Source: Leclercia sp. 29361
GTDB lineage: Bacteria; Pseudomonadota; Gammaproteobacteria; Enterobacterales; Enterobacteriaceae
DNA: 64,000 nucleotides
Assembly (NCBI RefSeq): GCF_011290365.1
Contig: NZ_CP049786.1
Span: 4,836,001-4,900,000 of the forward strand
Reading direction: 5' to 3'
The notes beneath the pieces were generated by a model. That model was not told the DNA's origin. It saw nothing but the letters and a program-made list of their open reading frames with translations, and did no database searches. Below are positions 1 to 8,790 of this stretch, piece after piece. The first letter of the stretch is position 1; every line of letters starts with the position of its first letter. Position numbers and translations under genes: made by a program.

Positions 1-1005
1 ATGGTGCAACAGCTGCTTAAACACCGCGAGGCGCTGCTGGCGGCGGTGATCGTCCTGATGATTATCGCCATCGGCACTCGCGTCCCGTCATTTATTGCCC
101 CGGGCAACCTGGTGGAGATGTTTAACGACACTTCCATTCTGATCATTCTGGCCCTCGGGCAGATGATGGTGCTGCTCACCAGGGGCATCGACCTGTCGAT
201 GGCGGCTAACCTGGCGCTGACCGGGATGATTGTCGCCCTGATTAACTTTAACTATCCCGAGGTACCGGTCTGGGCGCTGCTGATCCTCGCCACCGTGCTG
301 GGCCTGGTAATGGGCGTCATCAACGGCCTGCTGGTGTGGAAGATGGGCATTCCGGCGATTGTGGTGACGCTCGGCACCATGAGCATCTACCGCGGGATTA
401 TCTTCCTGCTCTCCGGCGGCGGCTGGGTCAACTCCAATCAGATGGGGGCCGATTTCCTCGGCCTGCCGCGTGCGTCGGTGTTGGGCCTGCCGGTACTGAG
501 CTGGTGCGCCATTGCCGCCCTGCTGCTGGTGGGCTATTTCCTGCGCTACAGCCGCACCGGACGCGCGCTCTACACTGCGGGCGGCAACGCGACGGCGGCG
601 TACTACACCGGGATCAACGCCGGGAAGATGCAGTTCGTCAGCTTCTGCCTCTCCGGGGCGCTGGCCGGGTTCTGCGGCTATCTGTGGATCTCGCGCTTTG
701 CGGTGGCTTATGTCGACGTGGCGAACGGCTTTGAGCTCCAGGTGGTGGCGGCCTGCGTCATCGGCGGCATCAGCACCATGGGCGGTACCGGCCGGGTGCT
801 CGGTTGCCTGTGCGGGGCGCTGTTCCTCGGGGTGATCAACAATGCCCTGCCGGTGATTGGCGTATCGCCGTTCTGGCAGATGGCGATCTCCGGAACGGTG
901 ATCGTGATTGCGGTGCTGCTCAATGAGCGCGGCAACAAACGCAAAGGACGGCTGATCCTGCGCGATGCGGCGCTGGCTCGTCAGAAACAGGCGGTAAGAT
1001 CATGA
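1..1005 (+). CDS. Sugar ABC transporter permease (RhaP/RhaQ-like, rhamnose locus)
   Basis: An inner-membrane permease subunit of a carbohydrate ABC importer (BPD_transp_2 type, the family of RbsC, LsrC and RhaP). The 334 residues are mostly hydrophobic helices. The stretch TRGIDLSMAANLALTGM near residue 60 matches the conserved 'GIDLSVG' segment of this family. It overlaps the next permease gene by 4 bases, so the two probably form a heterodimer. Rhamnose as substrate is inferred from fucO and rhaM directly downstream; the ATPase and binding protein should lie upstream of the window. The ATG is at base 1, so a start further upstream cannot be excluded, although the length is normal. Confidence 0.85.
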   Translation: MVQQLLKHREALLAAVIVLMIIAIGTRVPSFIAPGNLVEMFNDTSILIILALGQMMVLLTRGIDLSMAANLALTGMIVALINFNYPEVPVWALLILATVLGLVMGVINGLLVWKMGIPAIVVTLGTMSIYRGIIFLLSGGGWVNSNQMGADFLGLPRASVLGLPVLSWCAIAALLLVGYFLRYSRTGRALYTAGGNATAAYYTGINAGKMQFVSFCLSGALAGFCGYLWISRFAVAYVDVANGFELQVVAACVIGGISTMGGTGRVLGCLCGALFLGVINNALPVIGVSPFWQMAISGTVIVIAVLLNERGNKRKGRLILRDAALARQKQAVRS

Positions 1006-2006
1006 GTAAAGTAATGACGTCTGAAGAGATTAAAAACACCCCCGCCCCGGCAGGCATTTTCCAGCGCCTGCTGTGCTGGGAAGGTTTTCTGCTGGCGGTC
1101 ACCCTGGCGGTCTTTGTGGGTAACGCCCTGGCCTCGCCGTACTTCCTTGATATCTGGAACCTGTCCGACGCCACGTTCAACTTCACCGAAAAGGCGATCA
1201 TCGTCCTGCCGATGGCGATGCTGATTATCGCCCGGGAAATTGACCTGTCGGTGGCCTCCACCATCGCCCTGAGTTCCACGGTGATGGGCTTTTGTGCGGC
1301 GGCCGGGCTGGATACGCCGCTGCTGGTCTGTGTGGGCTTAGGGGTGGGCCTGTTGTGCGGGCTGTTCAACGGTCTGCTGGTAACCCGCTTTAACCTGTCG
1401 TCGATTGTGATCACCATCGGCACCATGAGCCTCTATCGCGGGATCACCTACATTCTGCTGGGCGACCAGGCGCTGAATGCGTACCCGGAGAGCTTCGCGT
1501 GGTTTGGTCAGGGGTATGTCTGGGGCGCGCTGTCGTTTGAGTTCGCGCTGTTTATCGTGCTGGCGGTCGTGTTTGCCTTCGTGCTGCACAAGACCAACTT
1601 CGGGCGTCGCACCTATGCCATCGGCAATAACCCGACCGGGGCCTGGTATTCCGGCATCAACGTCAAGCGTCACAACCTGCTCCTCTTTGCCCTGGTGGGA
1701 CTGATGGCCGGACTGGCCTCGGTGCTGCTCACCTCGCGTCTGGGCAGTACCCGTCCGACCATTGCGATGGGCTGGGAGCTGGCGGTGGTGACCATGGCGG
1801 TACTCGGTGGGGTCAATATTCTCGGCGGTTCCGGCAGCATGGTAGGCGTGATTATCGCCGCCTTCCTGATGGGGCTGGTCACCTTCGGCCTGAGCCTGCT
1901 CAACGTGCCGGGCATCGTGATGTCGGTGATTATCGGCGCGATGCTGATTGTGGTGATCTCCCTGCCGATCGTCACCCGCCGGATTATGCAGCGAAGACGG
2001 ATTTAA
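1002..2006 (+). CDS. Second sugar ABC transporter permease (RhaP/RhaQ-like)
   Basis: A second permease of the same family, 334 residues, starting inside the stop of the previous gene (ATGA overlap), which indicates translational coupling. The family signature AREIDLSVASTIALSS lies near residue 75, and the C-terminal half carries the glycine-rich loop VLGGVNILGGSGSMVG, the usual place of contact with the ATPase. The pair would form the transmembrane channel of a rhamnose-type importer. E. coli K-12 instead takes up rhamnose with the proton symporter RhaT, so this is an alternative uptake route. The substrate is inferred from the neighbours, not from the protein itself. Confidence 0.85.
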   Translation: MSKVMTSEEIKNTPAPAGIFQRLLCWEGFLLAVTLAVFVGNALASPYFLDIWNLSDATFNFTEKAIIVLPMAMLIIAREIDLSVASTIALSSTVMGFCAAAGLDTPLLVCVGLGVGLLCGLFNGLLVTRFNLSSIVITIGTMSLYRGITYILLGDQALNAYPESFAWFGQGYVWGALSFEFALFIVLAVVFAFVLHKTNFGRRTYAIGNNPTGAWYSGINVKRHNLLLFALVGLMAGLASVLLTSRLGSTRPTIAMGWELAVVTMAVLGGVNILGGSGSMVGVIIAAFLMGLVTFGLSLLNVPGIVMSVIIGAMLIVVISLPIVTRRIMQRRRI

Positions 2007-2010
2007 TCCC

Positions 2011-2101
2011 CTCCCCCCTGCCCTCTCCCCAAAGGGGAGAGGGAGAAAGGCCGCACGGAGCAGTCCCCTCGCCCCTCCGGGGAGAGGGTTAGGGTGAGGG
2101 G
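2011..2101. repeat. Intergenic CCCTCTCCCC/GGGGAGAGGG palindromic repeat pair
   Basis: Two G/C-rich palindromes fill the gap between the permease and fucO. The first is a perfect 10-base stem (2021-2030 with 2034-2043, loop AAA). The second (about 2065-2088) is the same stem with one mismatch, followed by GTTAGGGTGAGGGG. This looks like the dispersed 'CTCTCCCC' intergenic repeat common in enterobacteria. It may attenuate transcription or protect the upstream mRNA end; no T-run follows, so it is not a standard terminator. Confidence 0.6.
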
Positions 2102-2137
2102 CGCAGATTTGCAAAATCACCATTAAGGAGAATTATC

Positions 2138-3277
2138 ATGAGCTTTATGTTGGCGCTGCCGAAAATCAGCCTGCACGGCGCAGGCGCAATCGGCGATATG
2201 GTTAAGCTGGTGGCAACCAAACAGTGGGGCAAGGCGTTGATCGTCACCGATGGTCAGCTGGTAAAAATGGGCCTGCTCGACAGTCTGTTTACCGCCCTCG
2301 ACGAACAGCAGATGTCATATCAGCTGTTCGATGCGGTCTTCCCGAACCCGACCGAAGCGCTGGTGCAGCAGGGCTATGCCGCTTATCAGGACGCGCACTG
2401 TGATTACATCATTGCCTTCGGCGGCGGCAGCCCAATCGACACCGCGAAAGCGATTAAAATTCTCACCGCCAATCCGGGCCCGTCTACCGCTTACTCCGGC
2501 GTCGGCAAGGTGATCAACGCCGGGGTGCCGCTGGTGGCGATCAACACTACCGCCGGCACGGCGGCAGAGATGACCAGCAATGCGGTGATCATCGACTCCG
2601 CGCGTCAGGTCAAAGAGGTGATTATCGACCCGAACATTATTCCGGATATCGCCGTGGATGATGCCAGCGTGATGCTCGACATTCCGGCCTCCGCCACCGG
2701 GATGGATGCCCTGACCCACGCCATCGAAGCGTATGTCTCCGTGGGTGCTCACCCATTGACTGACGCCAACGTGCTGGAGGCCATTCGCCTGATCGCCCGC
2801 TGGCTGCCGGAAGCGGTGGACAACGGGCATAACCTGGAGGCACGCGAGCAGATGGCCTTCGGCCAGTATCTGGCCGGGATGGCCTTCAACAGCGCCGGAC
2901 TCGGGCTGGTACACGCCCTGGCCCACCAGCCGGGAGCCACGCACAACCTGCCGCACGGCGTGTGTAACGCCATCCTGCTGCCGATCATCGAAAACTTTAA
3001 CCGTCCGAACGCCGTGGCGCGCTTTGCCCGCGTGGCGCAGGCGATGGGCGTCGATACCCGCGAGATGAGCGACGAAGCGGCCAGCATGGCGGCCATTCAG
3101 GCGATTCGTGACCTGAGCACCCGCGTCGGCATTCCGTCCGGCTTCAGCACGCTGGGCGTGACCAAAGCCGACATCGAAGGCTGGCTCGACAAAGCCCTCG
3201 CCGACCCCTGTGCACCCTGCAACCCGCGCGTTGCCAGCCGCGACGAGGTGCGCGAGCTCTATCTGGAGGCATTATGA
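2138..3277 (+). CDS. fucO: Lactaldehyde reductase (iron-dependent group III alcohol dehydrogenase)
   Basis: Probably reduces L-lactaldehyde, the product of rhamnulose-1-phosphate cleavage, to 1,2-propanediol with NADH. The 379 residues match the iron-alcohol dehydrogenase family. [12 protein letters not shown] (residues 95-106) is the nucleotide-binding loop. The metal ligands appear as Asp190 and His194 ([12 protein letters not shown]), His259 and His273 (in LVHALAH and LPHGVCNA). A good ribosome site, AAGGAG, sits 9 bases before the ATG. It is followed by rhaM with a 4-base overlap. By sequence it is close both to FucO and to YiaY-type dehydrogenases; the lactaldehyde role rests on its place in a rhamnose operon. 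Confidence 0.8.
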   Translation: MSFMLALPKISLHGAGAIGDMVKLVATKQWGKALIVTDGQLVKMGLLDSLFTALDEQQMSYQLFDAVFPNPTEALVQQGYAAYQDAHCDYIIAFGGGSPIDTAKAIKILTANPGPSTAYSGVGKVINAGVPLVAINTTAGTAAEMTSNAVIIDSARQVKEVIIDPNIIPDIAVDDASVMLDIPASATGMDALTHAIEAYVSVGAHPLTDANVLEAIRLIARWLPEAVDNGHNLEAREQMAFGQYLAGMAFNSAGLGLVHALAHQPGATHNLPHGVCNAILLPIIENFNRPNAVARFARVAQAMGVDTREMSDEAASMAAIQAIRDLSTRVGIPSGFSTLGVTKADIEGWLDKALADPCAPCNPRVASRDEVRELYLEAL

Positions 3278-3588
3278 TCCGCAAAGCCTTTGTAATGCAG
3301 GTGAACCCTGACGCACACGAAGAGTACGAACGTCGCCACAACCCGATCTGGCCCGAGCTGGAGGCGGTCCTGAAAGACCACGGCGCGCACCACTACGCCA
3401 TCTATCTGGATAAGAGCCGTAACCTGCTGTTTGCCACGGTAGAGATCGAGTCGGAAGAGCGCTGGAACGCGGTGGCAAACACCGATGTCTGCCAGCGCTG
3501 GTGGAACTATATGGGGGAAGTGATGCCCTCTAACCCGGACAACAGCCCGGTGAGTACCGGGCTGCGAGAGGTGTTTTACCTGGCCTGA
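3274..3588 (+). CDS. rhaM: L-rhamnose mutarotase
   Basis: Interconverts the alpha and beta anomers of L-rhamnose so that rhamnose isomerase receives its preferred form. The 104 residues are nearly identical in length and sequence to E. coli RhaM (YiiL): N-terminal [33 protein letters not shown], and the paired tryptophans in CQRWWNYM near residue 75. These include the His and Trp residues of the sugar pocket in the known structure. It is coupled to fucO by an ATGA overlap. Its 3' end overlaps the convergent permease gene by 13 bases, so no terminator separates the two transcription units. Confidence 0.96.
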   Translation: MIRKAFVMQVNPDAHEEYERRHNPIWPELEAVLKDHGAHHYAIYLDKSRNLLFATVEIESEERWNAVANTDVCQRWWNYMGEVMPSNPDNSPVSTGLREVFYLA

Positions 3589-4850
3589 TGGGTCAACGCT
3601 GCCGCGCTCGCGGCAGCGATATCCCGCTTATTGCTCAACGTAAACGCCGACAGCACCGTCACCGCCAGCACAAAACAGCCCAGCATCAGGTAGGTCTCCT
3701 GGAAGCCGATCCGGTCATACATATTCCCGGCAAAGGCGGAGAGGAAAATCGCCGCCAGCTGTTTGGCAAAGTTGAAGCCAATCAGGTAGATGGTGGCAGA
3801 CAGTCGGGTATCGAACACGCCGGTAATGTACTTGAAGGCGCCCACCAGCAGGAACGGCACTTCCAGGGCGTGCAGCATCTTCAGGGCCACCACTTCCACG
3901 GCGGTGGTCGCAAATGACGAACCAATAATGCGCGTCGCCATGATCACCCCGGCAATCAGCAGCGTATTTTTTGCGCCGATGCGGTTAATGATCCACGGGG
4001 AGCAGAACATGATGATGGCGTTGCAGATCTCCCCGGCGGTGGTCGCAAAACCAAACGCCCGCGTCCCCTCCTCCGGCGTGGCGAAGAAGGTTTTAAAGAA
4101 GGTGGCGAACTGCTGATCGAAGACGTCATACACGCAGGCCACGCCAATCACGTACAAAATGAACATCCACATTTTGCGCTGGCGGAACAGGTTAAAGACG
4201 GTTCGGGCAGTAATCTGCGGCTGGTTAGCGCCGAGGGCGTTCATCACCTGCGCGGTCTGGTTGGGCTTCGGTTTGGCAACCACCAGCAGCAGCATCAGTA
4301 TCAGCGCCGCCCCGGACCCCATCCAGAAGACATATGAGGGATCGATACTGAACAGCACCCCGCCCGTCGAGGCGCATAGCCCCCAGCCCAGACAGCCAAA
4401 CATACGCGCCTTGCCGTACTCAAAGAAGCTGTTGCGGCTCACGCGTTCGATGTAGGCCTCAATCGCGCCCGACCCTGCCGAGAAGACGAAGCCGATATAG
4501 ATCCCACCGCTCAGCGCCCCAAGCCAGATATTGGTTTTCAGCAGCGGGGCGAAGACGTAGAGGAAAAAGGGCGCGAACAAAAACAGCAGCACCGCGATGA
4601 TCCACAGCAGGTGTTTTTTCAGCCCCAGTTTGTCCGACACAATCCCCAGCACCGGCTGGAACGAGATGGCAAACAGCGAGATGCAGGAGAAGACGATCCC
4701 GGTATGGGTTTTATTAAGGCCGATGATATCCGACAGCCAGATCGGCAGGAACGGAAAGCAGGTGGCCATGATGAAGAAGTAGAGAAAGAAGAACGACCCG
4801 AAAATCCAGAAGTTAGGGTTGTCTTTGTGGGTACAGGCAGTCGTGTTCAT
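3576..4850 (-). CDS. Oligosaccharide:H+ symporter, LacY/RafB family
   Basis: A 12-helix MFS permease of 424 residues, clearly homologous to LacY and RafB throughout. The LacY functional residues can be placed: Glu126 and Arg144 ([10 protein letters not shown] ... KARMFGC), Glu269 (TAGEICNA), Arg302 (MATRIIGSS), His322 and Glu325 (MLHALEVPF). LacY Arg142 is Lys here. An upstream in-frame start would add 13 residues, but the ATG at 4850 has a GAGG ribosome site 8 bases before it and gives the normal N-terminus. It follows the alpha-galactosidase gene by 44 bases on the same strand, so its substrate is probably raffinose or melibiose. Confidence 0.9.
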   Translation of the reverse strand: MNTTACTHKDNPNFWIFGSFFFLYFFIMATCFPFLPIWLSDIIGLNKTHTGIVFSCISLFAISFQPVLGIVSDKLGLKKHLLWIIAVLLFLFAPFFLYVFAPLLKTNIWLGALSGGIYIGFVFSAGSGAIEAYIERVSRNSFFEYGKARMFGCLGWGLCASTGGVLFSIDPSYVFWMGSGAALILMLLLVVAKPKPNQTAQVMNALGANQPQITARTVFNLFRQRKMWMFILYVIGVACVYDVFDQQFATFFKTFFATPEEGTRAFGFATTAGEICNAIIMFCSPWIINRIGAKNTLLIAGVIMATRIIGSSFATTAVEVVALKMLHALEVPFLLVGAFKYITGVFDTRLSATIYLIGFNFAKQLAAIFLSAFAGNMYDRIGFQETYLMLGCFVLAVTVLSAFTLSNKRDIAAASAAALTHQAR

Positions 4851-4894
4851 TATTTTTATCCTCAACTCAGGGCCGGTCGCCCGGCCCATTGCCC

Positions 4895-7018
4895 TTATAC
4901 GCGTTCAACGCCAATCAGGATGGCGGTTTCCGGGTCCAGCACCGGCAGAGCAAGCCCCGCCTGCATCAGCCATTCGCCACTCACCGTTTGCGGGGACTCC
5001 ATCCACGCCGGCAGCTTGCGCATGGTGTGTCCCCCTTCGCCAGTCAGGCGGATATTGGGGTGATCGAGCAGAGTGATGCGGTACTGCGCGCTGGCTTCGA
5101 GGCCCGGCATGCGCAGCGGCATCATCAGGGTGTAATCCGGCATCGCCAACTGGCTGACAATAAACAGCCCCTGGCGCTGATCCTGACTCACTATCCCCTG
5201 CGCCAGCGTGGTGCTGTCGGGCATATCCACCCGCCACTGGGTGCCGTGGTGGATCACCTCCCGCCACTGCTTATGCAGGGCCGCATAGTGCCGGTAGCCT
5301 TCGCGCTCCTGCTCATCCACGGCGAGGGGATCCAGCTCCAGCCCCATATGGCCGAACAGCGCCGTCAGGCCCCGGAAGGCAATGCTGTGCTGGCGGAAAG
5401 TGGCATGGCATTTATGATGACCGATATGCGCGCCCATCACCTCCGGCGGGAAGAAGTAGCTCATGCCACGCTGGATAGTATTACGTTCCAGCGCGTCGTT
5501 GTTATCCGACGCCCAGAAGCGATGGCAGCGGGTCAGGACTTCATAGTCGATACGCCCGCCGCCGGAGGAGCAGGATTCAAACTCCACGTGCGGGAAGCGC
5601 TCGCCCAGGGTGTCCAGCAGACGGTAGAACTGGCGGGTCTGGGCGTCGGCAGCGGCTTTGCCGTTATGGCCCGGCTGCACCAGCTCGCGGTTCATGTCCC
5701 ACTTCACGTAGTCCACCGCGTGCTCGCCCAGCAGCCAGCTTATGCGCTCCAGCAGGTAGTTGAAGGCGGCAGGAATGTTGAGGTTCAGTACCCACTGGTG
5801 GCGACCGGTGGCCTGCTCATAACCTGGCAGAGCCAGCACCCAGTCCGGGTGGGCACGATACAGATCGGAGTCGGGGTTGATCATCTCCGGCTCGACCCAG
5901 ATACCAAACTCCATCCCGAGACTTTTAACGTGGTTGATCACCGGCGTTAAGCCGTTGGGGTATTTCTGCTCGTCGAGATACCAGTCCCCCAGCGCAGCAT
6001 GGTCGTCGTTGCGCCCTTTAAACCAGCCATCATCAATGATAAAGCGCTCCACCCCCAGCGAGGCCGCTTCGTCTGCCATCCGCATGATGTACTCAGGATC
6101 GTGGTTAAAGTAGATCCCCTCCCAGGTGTTAAGGTGCACCGGGCGCGGTTTGTTCTCCGGGAAGCGGATGATGTTGCTGCGCAGATAGCGGTGGAACTGC
6201 TGGCTCATGCCGTTCAGCCCCTGGGAGGAGTAACTGGCGTAGAGGCGTGGCGTCCACAGGGTTTCCCCCTCCGCCACCGCCATTTCCCCCGGCAGATAAA
6301 GCGCTTCGGCCTGCAGGTAACGACGCCCATCGGTTTTGACCTCCGCGCGCAGGCGATGGTTGCCGCTCCAGCCCAGGTGCACGCCCCAGACGTCGCCGTG
6401 CATTTCGCTGAAGCCCGGCGTGCCGCCGATCAGGGCCGGGAAATGCTCGTGGGAGCTGCGGCCCCGGCGATTTTCGATCACGAAACTGTCGTGCTCCAGC
6501 AGCAGGCGATGCGGCTGGAATTCGCGGATCCAGCGGCCATGAAACGCCATCACCTCGCGGGCACGTTCCGCCAGCGGCAGGGTGACGGCCAGGCGATCAA
6601 CCTGCCACGGCTGGCTTTTAAGGTTGGTCAGGCCGTGGCGAATCGCCAGCACGCCGCTGTCATCAAGGGCGATCTCGCTGGTCAAACGCAGGCCGGCGGT
6701 ATCATCTTCGGCGGTGAGGGTCAGGGATTGTCCCTGCTGCGCTACCGCGACGGTACGAAACCGCGGCGAGCCATCCAGCCCCTGTCGGTGGCCTTCAATG
6801 CCCGGGGCGCCGAACAGCCCGTGGGCAAGTTCAGCCATCAGCGTGATCGGGGAATCAACGTCCAGTCTGCCGTTGGCGATTGGGCGGGATAGCGTGGCCG
6901 CATCCTGCGGCGAAAAGTGGCGAAGGTGCGGCCCCCAGTAAAGAATTTCGGCGAACGGGTGGGTTTTGATTATCACATCCACCGTTTCGCTCGCGAGTCG
7001 TAAAATTGCCTCTTGCAT
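4895..7018 (-). CDS. rafA: Alpha-galactosidase, GH36 (RafA-type)
   Basis: Cytoplasmic alpha-galactosidase that would release galactose from raffinose or melibiose brought in by the adjacent permease. It has 707 residues; plasmid RafA is about 708. The GH36 catalytic signatures are intact: the nucleophile Asp441 in VKWDMNR, and the acid/base Asp505 in WASDNNDA, which follows the substrate-binding CSSGGGR motif. There is no signal peptide. The ATG at 7018 is chosen over one 21 codons upstream because AGGAG precedes it at proper spacing and the upstream stretch runs into the operators. Gene order regulator-rafA-permease on one strand suggests control from the 7056-7089 operators. Confidence 0.93.
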   Translation of the reverse strand: MQEAILRLASETVDVIIKTHPFAEILYWGPHLRHFSPQDAATLSRPIANGRLDVDSPITLMAELAHGLFGAPGIEGHRQGLDGSPRFRTVAVAQQGQSLTLTAEDDTAGLRLTSEIALDDSGVLAIRHGLTNLKSQPWQVDRLAVTLPLAERAREVMAFHGRWIREFQPHRLLLEHDSFVIENRRGRSSHEHFPALIGGTPGFSEMHGDVWGVHLGWSGNHRLRAEVKTDGRRYLQAEALYLPGEMAVAEGETLWTPRLYASYSSQGLNGMSQQFHRYLRSNIIRFPENKPRPVHLNTWEGIYFNHDPEYIMRMADEAASLGVERFIIDDGWFKGRNDDHAALGDWYLDEQKYPNGLTPVINHVKSLGMEFGIWVEPEMINPDSDLYRAHPDWVLALPGYEQATGRHQWVLNLNIPAAFNYLLERISWLLGEHAVDYVKWDMNRELVQPGHNGKAAADAQTRQFYRLLDTLGERFPHVEFESCSSGGGRIDYEVLTRCHRFWASDNNDALERNTIQRGMSYFFPPEVMGAHIGHHKCHATFRQHSIAFRGLTALFGHMGLELDPLAVDEQEREGYRHYAALHKQWREVIHHGTQWRVDMPDSTTLAQGIVSQDQRQGLFIVSQLAMPDYTLMMPLRMPGLEASAQYRITLLDHPNIRLTGEGGHTMRKLPAWMESPQTVSGEWLMQAGLALPVLDPETAILIGVERV

Positions 7019-7055
7019 CGGACATCTCCTGTCATCGGGATATCCTGAGTGTTGA

Positions 7056-7089
7056 TTCGAAACGTTTCGGATACAAACCAAAACGTTTC
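7056..7089. promoter_or_regulatory. Tandem LacI-family operators of the raf cassette
   Basis: Two palindromes with the core AAACGTTT lie 21 bp centre to centre: CGAAACGTTTCG (7058-7069) and AAAACGTTTCGG (7080-7091). That spacing is two helical turns. They lie upstream of rafA on its coding strand, and the first falls where the promoter spacer would be. The LacI-type protein encoded next door is the likely ligand. A TGTGATCG half site for CRP follows at about 7095-7102, suggesting but not proving catabolite control. Confidence 0.75.
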
Positions 7090-7122
7090 GGATTTGTGAT
7101 CGGGTTTAGAAATTGGGGAAAA

Positions 7123-8118
7123 TTATGCCGTCTGGCCCGGGGAGAATTCTGGCTGCCACAGCACCTGAAGCTGGCTGATATCGTCGCCGTTAATCAGCTG
7201 TAGCACCATATCGGCGATCTGCTTGCCCACCCCCTGACGGGTGGACTGGATCACCGCCGCCACGTCGATATCGACAATGCTGTCCTGCGGCAGACCGTCG
7301 TACACCACCAGCGCCACACCATTCTCGCCGGTTAAACGTCCCATCTGCGCCAGCGCCATCGCGGCCCCGTCGCCATGGGTGTTGCAGTCGGTGACGATCG
7401 CCGTGGGAGCGACATCCAGCGCCAGCAGCGCCTGAGTGGTGGTGTAACCCGCCCGGCGTGAAGGTGGCATGGTGCGCAGCCATTCGCTGGAGAGCCCCGC
7501 CTCGTTCAGGGCATCAAGGTAGCCCTGGCGGCGCTGGGTAATAAACGCCTGATTGTTGCTCTCACCCAGCAGCGCGATGCGCTGATGACCCTGCCCGATT
7601 AACCGTCGGGTCGCGTTATACGTGCCCGCATAGTTATCGAAGTCAAACCAGGCATAGGGCTTCGGCAAATGGCTGCGGCCCAGCGCGAGGAACGGGAACC
7701 CGGCGGCCTGCAGCTGCTCGAGACGCGGATCGTTATCCAGGGTATGGGCCACGATCAGCGCATCCACGCGACGGCTCTGTACCATGCGCATGTAGCTGTG
7801 CTTGTCGGCCAGATCGTCGTCGGCAATCAATAATAGATCGATCTCATGTTGCGCCAGTTCGTGGCTAATTTCGCCGACCATCTCCATAAAGACGCTATTA
7901 TTGAGCGGAACGGGATGCACCGGGAAGACCAGCCCTACCGCGTCGATTTTGCCCATCTTCAGACGACGGGCAAAGGTATTCGGCCGATAGCCGCGGCGCT
8001 GCGCTTCGGCTTCCACGCGGGCACGCGTCTCGCTGGAAACGTCAAAATAGCCGTTGAGGGCGCGGCTCACCGTCGTTACCGACAGTCCCAGTTCTTTGGC
8101 AATGGCTTTAAGCGACAT
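7123..8118 (-). CDS. LacI-family transcriptional repressor (RafR-like)
   Basis: Probable repressor of the alpha-galactosidase/permease pair. Of its 331 residues, the N-terminal helix-turn-helix is KAIAKELGLSVTTVSRALNG and the hinge helix RRGYRPNTFARRL ends near residue 53. A periplasmic-binding-protein-like sugar domain follows. The residues at the specificity positions (Val-Thr ... Arg) fit an operator of the AAACGTTT type, such as the pair just upstream of rafA. The gene lies 104 bases upstream of rafA on the same strand and 21 bases after the XRE-cupin gene, so it may also be read from that promoter. The inducer is not identifiable from sequence. Confidence 0.87.
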   Translation of the reverse strand: MSLKAIAKELGLSVTTVSRALNGYFDVSSETRARVEAEAQRRGYRPNTFARRLKMGKIDAVGLVFPVHPVPLNNSVFMEMVGEISHELAQHEIDLLLIADDDLADKHSYMRMVQSRRVDALIVAHTLDNDPRLEQLQAAGFPFLALGRSHLPKPYAWFDFDNYAGTYNATRRLIGQGHQRIALLGESNNQAFITQRRQGYLDALNEAGLSSEWLRTMPPSRRAGYTTTQALLALDVAPTAIVTDCNTHGDGAAMALAQMGRLTGENGVALVVYDGLPQDSIVDIDVAAVIQSTRQGVGKQIADMVLQLINGDDISQLQVLWQPEFSPGQTA

Positions 8119-8139
8119 GATTATCCGTGTCTTTGGGTG

Positions 8140-8688
8140 TTAGTTTTGTTCTGCCACCATGAGCGCCCAGGTATCGGGCTCAAGGGCTTTGAAGATGTGC
8201 GGCTGGTCTGCAGGATAGCAAATATAGTCCCCTTCCCCGAGCGCTTCCGGCGCATCGATGAGGCCGACCAGCGCCCGGCCCTGAGTAATAATAATGTGTT
8301 CAACCGAACCCGGCGGATGGGGATGAGATATACGATCCGCACCCGGCTGCGCCATCAGCATGTAGATATCACGTCGGGCCCCCGGCGGGCAGGTCGCCAG
8401 CAAAATGGCCTCATAGTTAGCCTGTTCGGCACTGACTTTAGTCCCTTCGCCACGGCGGATCACCTGGGTTGTGGGCTGTTGCGGTTCCAGCAAACGGGCA
8501 AAGGGAATATCCAGCGCCACGCAGAGCGACCACAGGGTTTCGAGGCTGGGATTGCCGTTGCCGGACTCCAGTTGGGAGAGGGTGGATTTGGCGATCCCGG
8601 CCCGGCGAGCGATCTCCGCCAGTGAAAGCCCGGTCCGCATGCGCTCCCGCACCAGGCTTTTGGCGATTACGCTGATTGGCTGCGTCAT
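8140..8688 (-). CDS. XRE-family regulator with C-terminal cupin domain
   Basis: A 182-residue two-domain regulator. The N-terminal helix-turn-helix (about residues 12-65) contains LSLAEIARRAGIAKSTLSQL and ESGNGNPSLETLW. The C-terminal cupin (about residues 100-180) has the histidine pair SHPHPPGSVEH and the ending CYPADQPHIFKAL, typical of small-ligand or metal sensing. It is divergent from azlCD, and such pairs are common in this family, so it probably controls the AzlCD exporter in response to a ligand. Its stop is 21 bases before the raf repressor on the same strand; that adjacency may be incidental. Confidence 0.85.
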   Translation of the reverse strand: MTQPISVIAKSLVRERMRTGLSLAEIARRAGIAKSTLSQLESGNGNPSLETLWSLCVALDIPFARLLEPQQPTTQVIRRGEGTKVSAEQANYEAILLATCPPGARRDIYMLMAQPGADRISHPHPPGSVEHIIITQGRALVGLIDAPEALGEGDYICYPADQPHIFKALEPDTWALMVAEQN

Positions 8689-8713
8689 AAAACGGTCTCT
8701 TGTTCTATAAATC

Positions 8714-8773
8714 GAACGAATCGTTCATCTTGATAAACGAATGTGATGCGTTCATTATAATGGATACTCGTTC
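8714..8773. promoter_or_regulatory. Divergent xre/azlC promoter with repeated TCGTTC half sites
   Basis: The 102-base divergent gap holds a perfect 13-base palindrome, GAACGAATCGTTC (8714-8726). A looser AACG...CGTT pair spans 8737-8753, and another TCGTTCGA lies at 8768-8775. A good -10 hexamer, TATAAT (8756-8761), reads toward azlC. The half sites bracket it, as expected for the XRE-cupin protein regulating both directions. Binding is inferred. Confidence 0.6.
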
Positions 8774-8790
8774 GATATGGCTAAAATTGT

